34,431 nucleotides of DNA from Candidatus Vecturithrix granuli (GTDB lineage: Bacteria; Moduliflexota; Moduliflexia; Moduliflexales; Moduliflexaceae): contig DF820464.1 of NCBI GenBank assembly GCA_000739535.1, forward strand, positions 657,273 through 691,703, given 5' to 3'. Shown piece by piece: positions 22,845-33,130 of this stretch; position 1 is the first letter of the stretch; each line of letters begins with the position of its first letter. The translations under genes and the position numbers were made by a program. The notes beneath the pieces were generated by a model that searched no databases, was not told the origin of the DNA, and saw nothing but the letters and a program-made list of their open reading frames with translations.

Positions 22845-23024
22845 TCTGGTTTGTCTCATTTGGTCTTACATGCTATTGGTAGTGCAATATGTCAATAAAA
22901 TCAAACAAATTTTTTCAGAAATTGTGGCGGCCATGACCGTACAAGGCCGAGAACATGAAATAAATACGGCGTGTTCAGGAAAGCAACGGCTGGAAGAGAC
23001 CGGTATTCCTTGATGAGTTTTCCC

Positions 23025-23054
23025 TTGACATATTTATACTAAGCGCACGATAAA
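23025..23054 (+). promoter_or_regulatory. Candidate promoter for the REC-GAF-PP2C gene
   Basis: TTGACA at 23025-23030 with GATAAA after 18 bases (or CGATAA after 17). It is about 200 bases ahead of the gene, a long leader. Moderate support only. Confidence 0.35.
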
Positions 23055-23250
23055 ATTCCCATTGCCGTATTTTTACCCCGCTCCGGGTCCCTTCCCGAAA
23101 GAGAGGTCCGGGAATAAGATTTTGGAAAATTTCAGCATAGGTTTAGTTTATACGCTACTCCAGATTTTCGGAAATGCTTTATCAGGTAACCCCTGATTTT
23201 TCAAAAACAACGATGCCATCGTCAACACGATCGTATCGCTGGCAATTGCT

Positions 23251-24942
23251 ATGAGACAAAAAACTGTGCTAATTGCCGATGATAGTCCGACTGTCGTGAA
23301 AATGCTTTCGTATATGCTATCAAGTCTGCCCTGTGATGTTATTTCAGCCTCTGACGGCGTTGAGGCGATCAAGCTGTGCTATAGCGCTCATCCGGATTTG
23401 ATTCTGCTGGATATTCTGATGCCAAGAATGAACGGCTATCAGGTGTGTCGCCTGTTAAAGGATGATGAACAGACAAAACAGATTCCGATTATTATGCTGA
23501 CTGCGAAAGATCAACAATCCGACCGGTTTTGGGGGTTGGCGACCGGGGCCGATGAATACATTGTCAAAGATTTTGAAGACGACCATCTGATTGAGACGAT
23601 TGGGCGGATTCTTCAGCAAGATCTGCCTCAGACCGCACCTACGGCAGAAAGAAAGCTAAAGGAGATTTCCACGGTTGACTTGTTGTCTCATGCGAATAAT
23701 TTATTGGATCAACAATTATACCAATCCACGATTACTAACAGAATTAATCAGTTAGCGCGTTCAATCCAGAATTTTGAAGAAACGCTCACTTCGGTGTTTG
23801 AATTATTGAGCCGCATTTTGACTTTCCAACTTGGGGCAATTTCCGTGCTTAGAAGCCAAAGCACACGCCTGCGTATTTATTTCTATCTTCCTGACAGGGC
23901 GAGTCATCAAATGATTGAACAAGCTAAACTTCTGCTGCTCAGTGAATTTTCTCGAACCCCGGCAGTTCAGAATGTCGAGACATTCTTTTTGCATGGAACA
24001 GTGGATACTGATAGCGACTGGGAACTCAAAAGCCACTGTGAAAGTGTGCTGATTGGGCGAAATAAAAAGATTGGCTCGATTCTCCTGGGAGATTCTAGAA
24101 AAGGGCGTTTTTCCGATAATGACCGAGAAACCTTTCGCATCGCGGGTACGGAAGCGGCTGTGGTGATCGATAATGCCCGGCTCTATGACGATAATGCCCG
24201 CATTCATGCCGAATTAGAGCGTGAATTACGCCGCGCGCATGATATTCAAAAATTGATGCTGCCGCAAGACAATCCATTAGAAAAATATCTCTCGATTGAA
24301 GCCACGTCAATTCCGGCCAAAGAAGTGGGGGGAGATTACTATGACTATTATCCGTTGAATGATCATCAATTGCTGCTGGCGATTGGAGATGTAACCGGTA
24401 AAGGCGTTCCCGCAGCACTGATGATGGCGACGATTAAAACAGCGTTGCAAATTCGCCTGGAACTTACCTCAGATGTCTCTGAAATTATGATGTCACTCAA
24501 TAAACTCGTCTGTCATCAGGCAACGCGCCAATACATGACATTTTTTCTCGGAATCATTGACATCAATGCGAATACCATTACGTATTGTAACGCCGGACAT
24601 AATTTTCCGTATCTCATTTCCGGGCAGTACGACACGCTGACCTATTTAGAGTATAGTTCCTTACCCTTAGGATTTGTTCCGCACGATGCCTATCTTGCCC
24701 GGGTACAGCATTTTGAAAATGATGACATCTTGTTTTTTTATACTGATGGAATTATCGAAGCGTTGAATGCAGAACGCGAATTATTCGGCTATCCCCGGCT
24801 CGAAAAACTCTTGCTCTCTCATTACCGTAATGATTTGATCACGATTCAACTCAAAATTCTTGAGACGATTGCAGCATTTTGTCATGAAACGCCACAGGAT
24901 GATGATATGACGATGGTGTTGATCCAGAAGACCCCTCGCTAA
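23251..24942 (+). CDS. Response regulator with GAF and PP2C (RsbU/SpoIIE-type) phosphatase domains
   Basis: A 563-residue signalling protein. REC domain (1-125): acidic D10-D11, phospho-acceptor D54, T84 and K106; the residue after Lys is Asp rather than the usual Pro. A coiled linker follows, then a GAF-like domain (about 165-330). The PP2C/SpoIIE domain (about 335-560) carries HDIQKLMLP, GGDYYDYYPL, IGDVTGKGVPAALMM and the final DDMTMVLI, with the Asp residues that bind metal. Proteins of this design dephosphorylate anti-sigma-factor antagonists (partner switching) in response to a phosphorelay. No STAS antagonist or anti-sigma kinase gene is next to it, so its partners are elsewhere. The ATG has no clear ribosome binding site. 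Confidence 0.9.
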   Translation: MRQKTVLIADDSPTVVKMLSYMLSSLPCDVISASDGVEAIKLCYSAHPDLILLDILMPRMNGYQVCRLLKDDEQTKQIPIIMLTAKDQQSDRFWGLATGADEYIVKDFEDDHLIETIGRILQQDLPQTAPTAERKLKEISTVDLLSHANNLLDQQLYQSTITNRINQLARSIQNFEETLTSVFELLSRILTFQLGAISVLRSQSTRLRIYFYLPDRASHQMIEQAKLLLLSEFSRTPAVQNVETFFLHGTVDTDSDWELKSHCESVLIGRNKKIGSILLGDSRKGRFSDNDRETFRIAGTEAAVVIDNARLYDDNARIHAELERELRRAHDIQKLMLPQDNPLEKYLSIEATSIPAKEVGGDYYDYYPLNDHQLLLAIGDVTGKGVPAALMMATIKTALQIRLELTSDVSEIMMSLNKLVCHQATRQYMTFFLGIIDINANTITYCNAGHNFPYLISGQYDTLTYLEYSSLPLGFVPHDAYLARVQHFENDDILFFYTDGIIEALNAERELFGYPRLEKLLLSHYRNDLITIQLKILETIAAFCHETPQDDDMTMVLIQKTPR

Positions 24943-24991
24943 CCTGCCCGCTATTGTCATTTGAAAAAACCTGGTATCTGCTTTTCGCAAA

Positions 24992-25705
24992 TTACCACAA
25001 TGACTCGTCCACGTCGTTCATGAAAGAAAGAGATTTAATGTTTTCCCAGAACTTTTTCGCTGCTTTATTCGGATCTGAAGAAACCGTAATGGCTGCACCC
25101 ACAATAATAATCGCAGGATTGAAGATGAGTAAATAGGAGATGTCATCCAGTTGTACGCCTCCGGAGATCGCGAGAGGAATAGGGGAAATTTGTGAGATAA
25201 TTTCAACTTTTTGGAATAAATCATTTTCTGTGGAGCGTTCATCAATGCCGGTGTATACCGTGAGATAGTCAGGTTGAAGATAGGTGAATCGCTTAATTTG
25301 ACGGTACGAATCGCCTAAGCCAATCAAATCGATCATCACTTTTTTTTGACGTATTCGGGCTTCATGAATCGCAAACATAATGGTGGCTTCAGACGCCAGA
25401 CCGCAAACGCTGATCAGATCGGCCCCAGCCTCAAACATGATTTGCGCTTCAAGTTTTCCCAGATCAACCGTTTTCGTATCAGCGCATATCAACGTATCTG
25501 GATACAAGCGTTTCATTTTTTCGACAATTCGAATCCCCTCTTTTTTTAAAAGAACTGTTCCGATTTCCAAAATATCGACATGCTCCTGCACAAGCTCGGC
25601 AACTCGGAAAACTTCATCAAGATTGATGCTATCAAGCGCAATTTGCAAGAGTGGTTTTGATTTAATCGGCAGATATTCATTGGTGACTTCAAATTGATCG
25701 GTCAT
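24992..25705 (-). CDS. 3-hexulose-6-phosphate synthase / OMPDC-suprafamily enzyme
   Basis: A 237-residue (beta/alpha)8 barrel related to hexulose-phosphate synthase (HxlA), 3-keto-L-gulonate-6-phosphate decarboxylase and OMP decarboxylase. The family signature is D76-TK78-TV-D81-LG, after the strand LLQIALDSINLDE (D25) and DILEIGTVLL. ISGGVQ and IIIVGAAIT give the phosphate-binding end. Where HPS and KGPDC usually show HxGxD, this protein has YTGID, so the His is Tyr. HPS fixes formaldehyde onto ribulose 5-phosphate, or runs in reverse to make ribulose 5-phosphate. The partner isomerase (HxlB) is not in the window. The reaction is therefore open; a sugar-phosphate aldolase or decarboxylase is likely. 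Confidence 0.82.
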   Translation of the reverse strand: MTDQFEVTNEYLPIKSKPLLQIALDSINLDEVFRVAELVQEHVDILEIGTVLLKKEGIRIVEKMKRLYPDTLICADTKTVDLGKLEAQIMFEAGADLISVCGLASEATIMFAIHEARIRQKKVMIDLIGLGDSYRQIKRFTYLQPDYLTVYTGIDERSTENDLFQKVEIISQISPIPLAISGGVQLDDISYLLIFNPAIIIVGAAITVSSDPNKAAKKFWENIKSLSFMNDVDESLW

Positions 25706-26014
25706 ATTGCAAATACGAAATAGATAAAAGACGCATAAAAGATGTCTATGAATACTGAAAATGTGAAATCATACATAAGATACATTATTTTTACTTTATT
25801 TCTCTTATGTCAATATTTTTTCGTGAAGGAGTGAAAATATTCCGGGTTTTTTCCTTTTTGAATTCTTTTCCATAACACGCTGACCTTTTTCAGAGAAAAT
25901 TTCTTGACTAAAATCTCTCTTCTGTCAACTATTTTTTTGTCGCAGTGCAAAAGGTATGGATCAAAAGTTCTGCTTTTTTTGCTAAAAAGGATACAGACGG
26001 AAGGAGGAAGGGTT
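25706..26014. other. AT-rich divergent intergenic region
   Basis: About 310 bases between the HPS-like and HAD-like genes. It holds the minus-strand promoter at 25784-25813 and weak plus-strand promoter words (TTGACT at 25904-25909). Reading through from 25904 in frame with the HAD-like gene is possible but unlikely, because AAGGAGGAAG at 26001-26010 marks a start at 26015. Confidence 0.5.
25784..25813 (-). promoter_or_regulatory. Promoter for the HPS-like gene
   Basis: On the minus strand TTGACA (forward TGTCAA at 25808-25813), then AATAAT after 18 bases (or AAATAA after 17). The leader would be about 70 bases and AT-rich. Confidence 0.5.
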
Positions 26015-26905
26015 TTGCAAATTAAGACAATAGCAGTTATTGGGGGAGGGACAATGGGATCAGGTATCGCAACGGTGACCGCCAGAGCAGGTCTCAAAAC
26101 GATCCTGATAGAAAAAACTCAGGACCTGGCGATGCGATCCCTGGAGAACATTACGCGCGAAATGAATGTGCAAATTGCGCGTTGGGCGATGACCGAAGCA
26201 GAGAAAAAATTGGTCTTAGCGAACCTTGAGGTGGGCGCCGAATTACCGCTGGTTCAAGACGCTGATCTGGCGATTGGGGCTATTCCTGATGATTTTGAGT
26301 TGCAAGAAATGATTTTGAAAAAGCTCAATGATATTTGTCAGCCGGAAACCATTTTTTCTACGGTAACGGGGGTGCTCAGCATTACGGCTTTGGCCTCTGC
26401 TCTGGATCGTCCGGAAAAGATGTTAGGGCTCCATTTTCTGAATCCGGTGCTTAAAACCAAACTCGTGGAAGTGATACGCGGATTCCGAACGTCTGATGAT
26501 ACGTATGCTGCCGGAAAAGCGTTTGTGAGTTCCCTGGGGAAAAAGAGCATAGAAGTCTTTGAAAGTTCAGGATTTATCACGACCCGGCTCATCGTTCCGT
26601 TATTAAATGAAGCGATGTATGCTTTGCTTGAAGGGGTCGCAACTGCAGACGATATTGATACGGCAATGAAACTCGGGTACAATATGCCGATGGGTCCGTT
26701 AGAATTGGCTGATCGTATCGGTCTGGATATCTTGCTCGGGTTCATGGAGCATCTGTTCAAGGAAACCGGAGAATCAAAATTTCGTCCCTGTCCTTCGCTT
26801 AAGAAATATGTGCGCGCCCAATATTTAGGCGTGAAAACGGGGGAAGGTTTTTTCAAATATGATAAGGACACCGGGCGAAGAATTCCCTCTCCGTTTCCCG
26901 GGTAA
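26015..26905 (+). CDS. 3-hydroxyacyl-CoA dehydrogenase-like protein with altered catalytic residues
   Basis: A 296-residue HAD/Hbd-family protein. The TTG at 26015 is the start: AAGGAGGAAG sits just ahead, and the Rossmann motif IAVIGGGTMGSGIA follows at residues 6-19. His140 (GLHFLNPV) and Glu152 (KLVEVIRG), the catalytic pair, are present. Two other active-site positions differ from Hbd-type enzymes by my alignment: the Ser of NTSSLSI is Gly119 (VTGVLSI) and the Asn of GFIVNR is Thr190 (GFITTR). The usual IEA motif reads IGA. So the NAD-binding fold is sound but 3-hydroxybutyryl-CoA may not be the substrate. The C-terminal helical domain has the normal GPLELADRIGLDI. Acetate kinase follows after 76 bases in the same direction. 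Confidence 0.85.
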   Translation: MQIKTIAVIGGGTMGSGIATVTARAGLKTILIEKTQDLAMRSLENITREMNVQIARWAMTEAEKKLVLANLEVGAELPLVQDADLAIGAIPDDFELQEMILKKLNDICQPETIFSTVTGVLSITALASALDRPEKMLGLHFLNPVLKTKLVEVIRGFRTSDDTYAAGKAFVSSLGKKSIEVFESSGFITTRLIVPLLNEAMYALLEGVATADDIDTAMKLGYNMPMGPLELADRIGLDILLGFMEHLFKETGESKFRPCPSLKKYVRAQYLGVKTGEGFFKYDKDTGRRIPSPFPG

Positions 26906-26981
26906 TCTCTGCTGCTGGGCAACCGAGTGAATTGTCAAATACAACGGTCAAGGTGACATTTATCAAAGAGGAGGAGATGTT

Positions 26982-28184
26982 GTGAAAATTCTTGTATTAA
27001 ATTGTGGAAGTTCATCTGTAAAGTATCAATTGTTTGATATGACTGATGAATCGGTATTGGCGAAGGGTATAGTGGAGCGGGTCGGAATGACCGATGCAAT
27101 TTTGACTCATCGTCCGACTGGGAAAGAAAAATATTGCCATGTTGAACCGATTCTTGAGCACACCTCGGCGATTAAAGTGGTGACAAATATTCTTGTGCAT
27201 CCTGAACATGGTGTGATTCAGGATGTGAAAGAAATTGATGCTGTGGGACATCGGGTGGTGCATGGGGGCGAAAAGTTTAGTCAATCAACGCTGATTACGC
27301 AGGAAGTGAAAAATGTCTTAACCGAATATATCGAACTGGCACCGCTTCATAACCCTCCGAATTTAAAAGGCATCGCGGCTGCGGAAAGTGTGCTGCCAGA
27401 CGTGCCTCAGGTTGGAGTTTTTGATACGGCCTTTCACTCCACAATTCCGCGCTATGCCTATCTGTATGCTCTGCCATATACGCTCTATCAGCGTTACAGA
27501 ATTCGTCGTTACGGGTTTCATGGCACATCGCACAAATTTGTTGCTCGCCGGGTCGCTCAATTGATGCAGAAGGAGTTTTCCGCATTGAAAATTATTACCT
27601 GCCACCTGGGAAATGGAGCGAGTATTACGGCGGTTGATCGAGGGAAATCCGTAGAGACCAGTATGGGATTTACTCCGCTTGAGGGCTTGATCATGGGAAC
27701 GCGCGCTGGCGATATTGATCCGGCGATTATTCCCTATGTCATGGCAAAAGAGGAACTCTCCCTGGGTGAAGTGGATGCCATGTTGAATAAACATAGCGGA
27801 ATTTTGGGAGTTTCTGGGATCGGCAGTGATATGCGTGATATTGAAAAAGCAGCGGAAGAAGGGCATGAACGCGCCCAATTAGCCCTTGAAATGTACCGCT
27901 ATCGCATCCGGAAATATATTGGAGCCTATATCGCTGCGATGAACGGAGTTGACGCGATCGTGTTCACGGCCGGCATCGGGGAAAATGATCCAGTTTCACG
28001 CGCAATTATTGGGAAACAATTGAGCTTTTTTGGCGTTGAAATTGATGAGGAACGAAACAACTGCCGAGGAGTAGAACGAGAAATTACCACGCCGACGTCA
28101 AAAGTCAAATTATGGGTCATTCCCACAAATGAGGAATTAATGATCGCCCGCGATACAATGGAAATTCTCATGGCAAAAGAATAA
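26982..28184 (+). CDS. ackA: Acetate kinase
   Basis: A 400-residue, full-length acetate kinase, which converts acetyl-phosphate and ADP to acetate and ATP. The start is GTG at 26982 after AAAGAGGAGGAGA. Motifs: the N-terminal [16 protein letters not shown], the [13 protein letters not shown] region, [55 protein letters not shown] (near the centre), and [13 protein letters not shown] at the C-terminus. No phosphotransacetylase gene (pta) is adjacent. The gene is downstream of the HAD-like protein in the same direction, with a gap of 76 bases. Confidence 0.97.
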   Translation: MKILVLNCGSSSVKYQLFDMTDESVLAKGIVERVGMTDAILTHRPTGKEKYCHVEPILEHTSAIKVVTNILVHPEHGVIQDVKEIDAVGHRVVHGGEKFSQSTLITQEVKNVLTEYIELAPLHNPPNLKGIAAAESVLPDVPQVGVFDTAFHSTIPRYAYLYALPYTLYQRYRIRRYGFHGTSHKFVARRVAQLMQKEFSALKIITCHLGNGASITAVDRGKSVETSMGFTPLEGLIMGTRAGDIDPAIIPYVMAKEELSLGEVDAMLNKHSGILGVSGIGSDMRDIEKAAEEGHERAQLALEMYRYRIRKYIGAYIAAMNGVDAIVFTAGIGENDPVSRAIIGKQLSFFGVEIDEERNNCRGVEREITTPTSKVKLWVIPTNEELMIARDTMEILMAKE

Positions 28185-28331
28185 AAAGAAAGGGGATACG
28201 CTTTTTACTAAAAAAGTGGTTGAGTGGTTGAGTGTTCAGGGACATCTTGCAATATTCAGCCACCCAAATCCCTTGTTAAGCGAAAACCCGCCGTTGTTCC
28301 GTGCTCCGTTATGGGGAAGGAAGAAAAATCT

Positions 28332-28922
28332 ATGATAGATTACCTGACCTATTATTACAAGCGGGGGACAGAACCATTTCGAAGTCTGTCTGCGCTATCA
28401 GATGAAGAAGCCACAAAAATCATGGGAGAACTTTGCGATGACACTCCTTTTGGGATAAGATTCAAAGACCCGGTTCAATACATGCGTAATCGAAGGCAAG
28501 CGGAGCAGTGGGTACGTGAGAAATTCATCGCTAAAGGAGGACAACCCCGGTACGCCTATCCGATTCCAATGGTGTTAGGAGCGTCCGAATGGATGGTGAA
28601 AAACTCTCCTGATCCTGGTGCTCACGGAGAAATACGCATACCTCTCTCAGTCTTTACGGAGTATGATGTCAGTTTTACTTACCCAGACAGCATGATTTCC
28701 CTATGGTTTGGTAGGGAGAAGCCCATCGAATATTATCAGCCGGAGTATCATGGAAAGGTCTTCACTGTTTCTGAAATTCTGTTAATTGTCGAGTCAAAAG
28801 GACTGCCTGAGGAAGAATGGAAAATAAGCCTCCCTAAAAATTTTGCTCCTTACATTGAGGCACAGGTATGGAATCATGAGCCGCTTTTGGAATACAAGAG
28901 ACAGCTATATAATGGCAAGTGA
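28332..28922 (+). CDS. Hypothetical protein
   Basis: A 196-residue soluble protein without a family name that I recognise. The ATG at 28332 has GGAAGGAAG ahead; the longer frame from 28224 has no such site. The N-terminal half is helical and charged (YYYKRGTEPFRSLSALSDEEA, then GELCDDTPFGIRFKDPVQYM, then RRQAEQWVREKFIAKGG). The C-terminal half looks like a beta-rich region (IPMVLGASEWM, FTEYDVSFTYPDSMISLWFG, YHGKVFTVSEIL). No signal peptide or membrane segment. It has the look of a small family found in a limited set of bacteria. It has no clear operon partner. Ahead of it, 28185-28331 holds a short GTGGTTGA direct repeat. Confidence 0.75.
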   Translation: MIDYLTYYYKRGTEPFRSLSALSDEEATKIMGELCDDTPFGIRFKDPVQYMRNRRQAEQWVREKFIAKGGQPRYAYPIPMVLGASEWMVKNSPDPGAHGEIRIPLSVFTEYDVSFTYPDSMISLWFGREKPIEYYQPEYHGKVFTVSEILLIVESKGLPEEEWKISLPKNFAPYIEAQVWNHEPLLEYKRQLYNGK

Positions 28923-29031
28923 AGCGAATATGAAAGTAGCAAAGATTCAGTTTAATAGAGAGGGGATTTCTATTGTTTCAAAAATCCGCCTACCCATTAA
29001 GCTGGAATTCTCTCGACCCGTAGAATTCTGA
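28912..29031 (+). CDS. Possible small protein overlapping the end of the hypothetical gene
   Basis: A 39-codon frame (MASEANMKVAKIQFNREGIS...) starting inside the last codons of the preceding gene, with an 11-base overlap. There is no convincing ribosome binding site for either Met. It is reported because of the overlap and the lack of other coding in this gap; it may be chance. Confidence 0.2.
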   Translation: MASEANMKVAKIQFNREGISIVSKIRLPIKLEFSRPVEF

Positions 29032-29039
29032 CGCCAAAA

Positions 29040-29094
29040 AGGGATTCTCAAATCCCTAAAGTGAGTCCGATTTCGCCCCCACTGGTGAAGTGGG
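29040..29094. terminator. Two small hairpins between convergent genes
   Basis: AGGGATT/AATCCCT (29040-29057, 4-base loop) and CCCACT/AGTGGG (29078-29094, 5-base loop). They sit between the convergent ends of the hypothetical gene and the DctP-type gene. There is no T-run. Confidence 0.35.
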
Positions 29095-29097
29095 ATG

Positions 29098-30117
29098 TTA
29101 GTGAACAGCCGTGATTGACTCAAAAATGCGTGTAAACTTCTCTCCTAAAGTGTGTTCCATTGAAACATAGAGCGGTTGAACCTCTCGACGCAGCGTTCCT
29201 CTCTCAACGGTTTCAACCTGCACTCCTTCTGATTTCAAGGCGTTAAATGCCTCTTGTTCAGCGATTGCCCAAAGATGACGCTGGTAGGTGATTGTTGCTC
29301 TTGAGGCTTTGCGCAAATAGTCTTGCACTTCAGGCGAGAGGGTATCAAACCAACGTTTGCTGGCGACAATCACGTCGGGGGTGGTTGTATGGGCACTGAG
29401 GGCCATGAACCGCAGGTTGCTGTGATAGATCTGCAACTCCAGGGCGGTGGGCGCGGAACATTCCAATGCCTGAATGGTTTGGCGTTCAAGTTGTTCTGCT
29501 GCCTTGTTGGATTCGAAAAGGGTCACGATCGCGCCTAAGGTTTCGAAGCTGCGGATGGAGAGTTGCGCTGGAAGGGTGTGGCACGATTTATCATAAGCCG
29601 GGCAAATAATCCCTATATTAAGCCCCTGGAAATCATCCGGTTTTCCAAGAATTTCTTGGGAAGCGATGATGTGCTGTGCTCCTGTTTGGAGAAATCCGAG
29701 TCCTACCAGATTAGCTTCTTCCAGGGTACTCAGAAGTTGCTGTCCTAGAGGTCCGTCGAGTACCCGAAATCGATGTTCATCATTTTTAAAAAGGTATGGC
29801 ATCGCAAGTGCACCAAGCAACGGAGAATAAGACGTTAACAAGGGCAACGGAACAATTCCCATTTCAATCTGACCGAACTGAAGCCCTTCAAGCAGATCGT
29901 GTTCGTCGCCGAGTTGAGCGTTGGCAAAAATCTGAATCGTCATCTGGTCAGGCTCGATTCCCAGGCCTTTCTGAAATTCAGTCAGCGCGATCACAGAAGG
30001 ATGATTGAAGTTCAGAACTGTTCCGAATTTTGCAAAACCACGATGTCCAGATTCTCCATTGACGCCTATTGAAACACTGAGGATCAGGATAAGCGTAACA
30101 ATACCGGATATTCTCAT
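29098..30117 (-). CDS. TRAP transporter solute-binding protein, DctP type
   Basis: A 339-residue exported protein. Signal peptide 1-21 (MRISGIVTLILILSVSIGVNG). The mature part follows the DctP fold: LNFNHPSVIALTEFQKGL, a central IQIFANAQLGDEHDLLEGLQFGQIEMG and a hinge near FQGLNIGIIC. It would bind a carboxylate or similar small organic anion in the periplasm and hand it to a TRAP membrane pair (DctQ, DctM). Neither membrane gene is in the window, so this is an orphan binding protein, or it works with a distant transporter. An internal segment CPAYDKSCHTLPAQ replaces the Arg-rich helix usual in this region (the conserved R of the substrate site is not clear to me), so the substrate may be unusual. 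Confidence 0.85.
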   Translation of the reverse strand: MRISGIVTLILILSVSIGVNGESGHRGFAKFGTVLNFNHPSVIALTEFQKGLGIEPDQMTIQIFANAQLGDEHDLLEGLQFGQIEMGIVPLPLLTSYSPLLGALAMPYLFKNDEHRFRVLDGPLGQQLLSTLEEANLVGLGFLQTGAQHIIASQEILGKPDDFQGLNIGIICPAYDKSCHTLPAQLSIRSFETLGAIVTLFESNKAAEQLERQTIQALECSAPTALELQIYHSNLRFMALSAHTTTPDVIVASKRWFDTLSPEVQDYLRKASRATITYQRHLWAIAEQEAFNALKSEGVQVETVERGTLRREVQPLYVSMEHTLGEKFTRIFESITAVH

Positions 30118-30129
30118 ACAACAAGCTCC

Positions 30130-30175
30130 CCTTTATAAAGGAGTCTCCCAAAGGAGAATATCGCCTTTATAAAGG
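30130..30175. repeat. Twin CCTTTATAAAGG palindromes
   Basis: The 12-bp palindrome CCTTTATAAAGG occurs at 30130-30141 and 30164-30175, 34 bases apart, and together the two form a larger inverted repeat (TCCCcTTTATAAAGG against its complement). Between them lies TCTCC/GGAGA. The site is the gap between fabI and the dctP-type gene. It could be an operator, a terminator or a processing site. Confidence 0.5.
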
Positions 30176-30189
30176 GAAAGTTAGCCATG

Positions 30190-31029
30190 CTATGGTTGTG
30201 GCTGTGCGGCGGACGCAGACAATTCCATCAATCTCATGACACGTTCATTCATGCCCATTTGACTAAAGCCGCCATCGTGATATAAGTTTTGCAAGGTGAC
30301 TTTGCTGGTCAAATCTGAAAGCAAGGTGACAACGTAATCCGCGCACTCTTCCGCGTTTGCATTTCCCAGGGGGGAAAGTTTATCAGCGAATTCATACAGC
30401 GCATCAAACCCGGCAATCCCATTTCCGGCAGTCGTGTGCGTCGGGCTTTGCGAGACCGTATTCACCCGAATTTTGCGTTCGCCCAGTCGCGCCCCAAAAT
30501 TTCTGGCAATAGCTTCTAAAAGCGCCTTGGCGTCGCTCATATCATTGTATTCGGAAAAGATTCGATGGGACCCAATGTATGTCAGAGCGACAATGCTGGC
30601 GCCATCATTCAACACAGGCAAGGCGTGCAAAATCATACGGTGCAATGAAATCGCTGAGATATCCAGCGTTTTCAGATACCACTCGTAACGCAAATTTTCA
30701 TAGGGCGTTTTTTTTCGAATATTTTCTGAGCGCCCCACGGAATGCACAATGAAGTCAATTCCGCCAAAACGCGATTGAGCCTCTGTAAAGAGTTGTTGCA
30801 GGTCTTCATCTTTCGTCACATCGGCTGCGACAACAGAAGCGTTTCCGCATTGATACGAGAGTACGTCAAGAGAGGCAAATCGCATCGCAATCGGGGCGTT
30901 GGTCAGGATAAATTGTCCCCCTTCACCATAGACTTGTAAAGCGATTTGCCAGGCGAGGGATTGCTCGTTCAACGCGCCAAAAATCACGCCTTTCTTACCT
31001 TCAAGTAAACCATAATATTTCCGCGCCAT
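30190..31029 (-). CDS. fabI: Enoyl-[acyl-carrier-protein] reductase, FabI type
   Basis: A 279-residue short-chain dehydrogenase-fold enzyme. It performs the last step of the fatty-acid elongation cycle, reducing the enoyl-ACP double bond with NAD(P)H. Motifs: KGVIFGALNEQSLAWQIA (the FabI-type GALNxxSLAW), VAADVTKDE, FIVHSVG, and the catalytic Y151, Y161 and K168 (Y161-x6-K168: YNDMSDAK). It is followed by RVNTVSQSPTHTTAG. FabI enzymes are the triclosan target. It lies 55 bases downstream of ligA on the same strand. The last gene of this string encodes a FabK-like flavoprotein, which could be a second reductase. Confidence 0.94.
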   Translation of the reverse strand: MARKYYGLLEGKKGVIFGALNEQSLAWQIALQVYGEGGQFILTNAPIAMRFASLDVLSYQCGNASVVAADVTKDEDLQQLFTEAQSRFGGIDFIVHSVGRSENIRKKTPYENLRYEWYLKTLDISAISLHRMILHALPVLNDGASIVALTYIGSHRIFSEYNDMSDAKALLEAIARNFGARLGERKIRVNTVSQSPTHTTAGNGIAGFDALYEFADKLSPLGNANAEECADYVVTLLSDLTSKVTLQNLYHDGGFSQMGMNERVMRLMELSASAAQPQP

Positions 31030-31084
31030 AATGTATTCTCCCTATCTATACATGTAAAGCGAAATTGACATTTCGCTTATATGG

Positions 31085-33130
<2,046 letters not shown>

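Larger units (their letters stand above)
22728..23250. other. Divergent intergenic region, lysW and phosphatase promoters
   Basis: About 520 bases between the lysW and REC-PP2C genes. It holds the palindrome and promoter for lysW (22802-22844), a second minus-strand TTGACA (read as TGTCAA at 22890-22895) with no good -10, and a plus-strand TTGACA at 23025. A loose TTCCCG/CGGGAA hairpin lies near 23093-23115. The open frame 22792-23013 has no family likeness or binding site and is probably chance. Confidence 0.5.

Noticed and set aside
22792-23013. 73-codon + frame between lysW and the phosphatase gene
   Set aside because: It runs through the lysW promoter and palindrome, has no binding site, and looks like chance.
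24095-24418. 107-codon minus-strand frame within the REC-GAF-PP2C gene
   Set aside because: A mirror of the conserved GGDYYDY and GDVTGKG coding region; composition typical of an antisense shadow.
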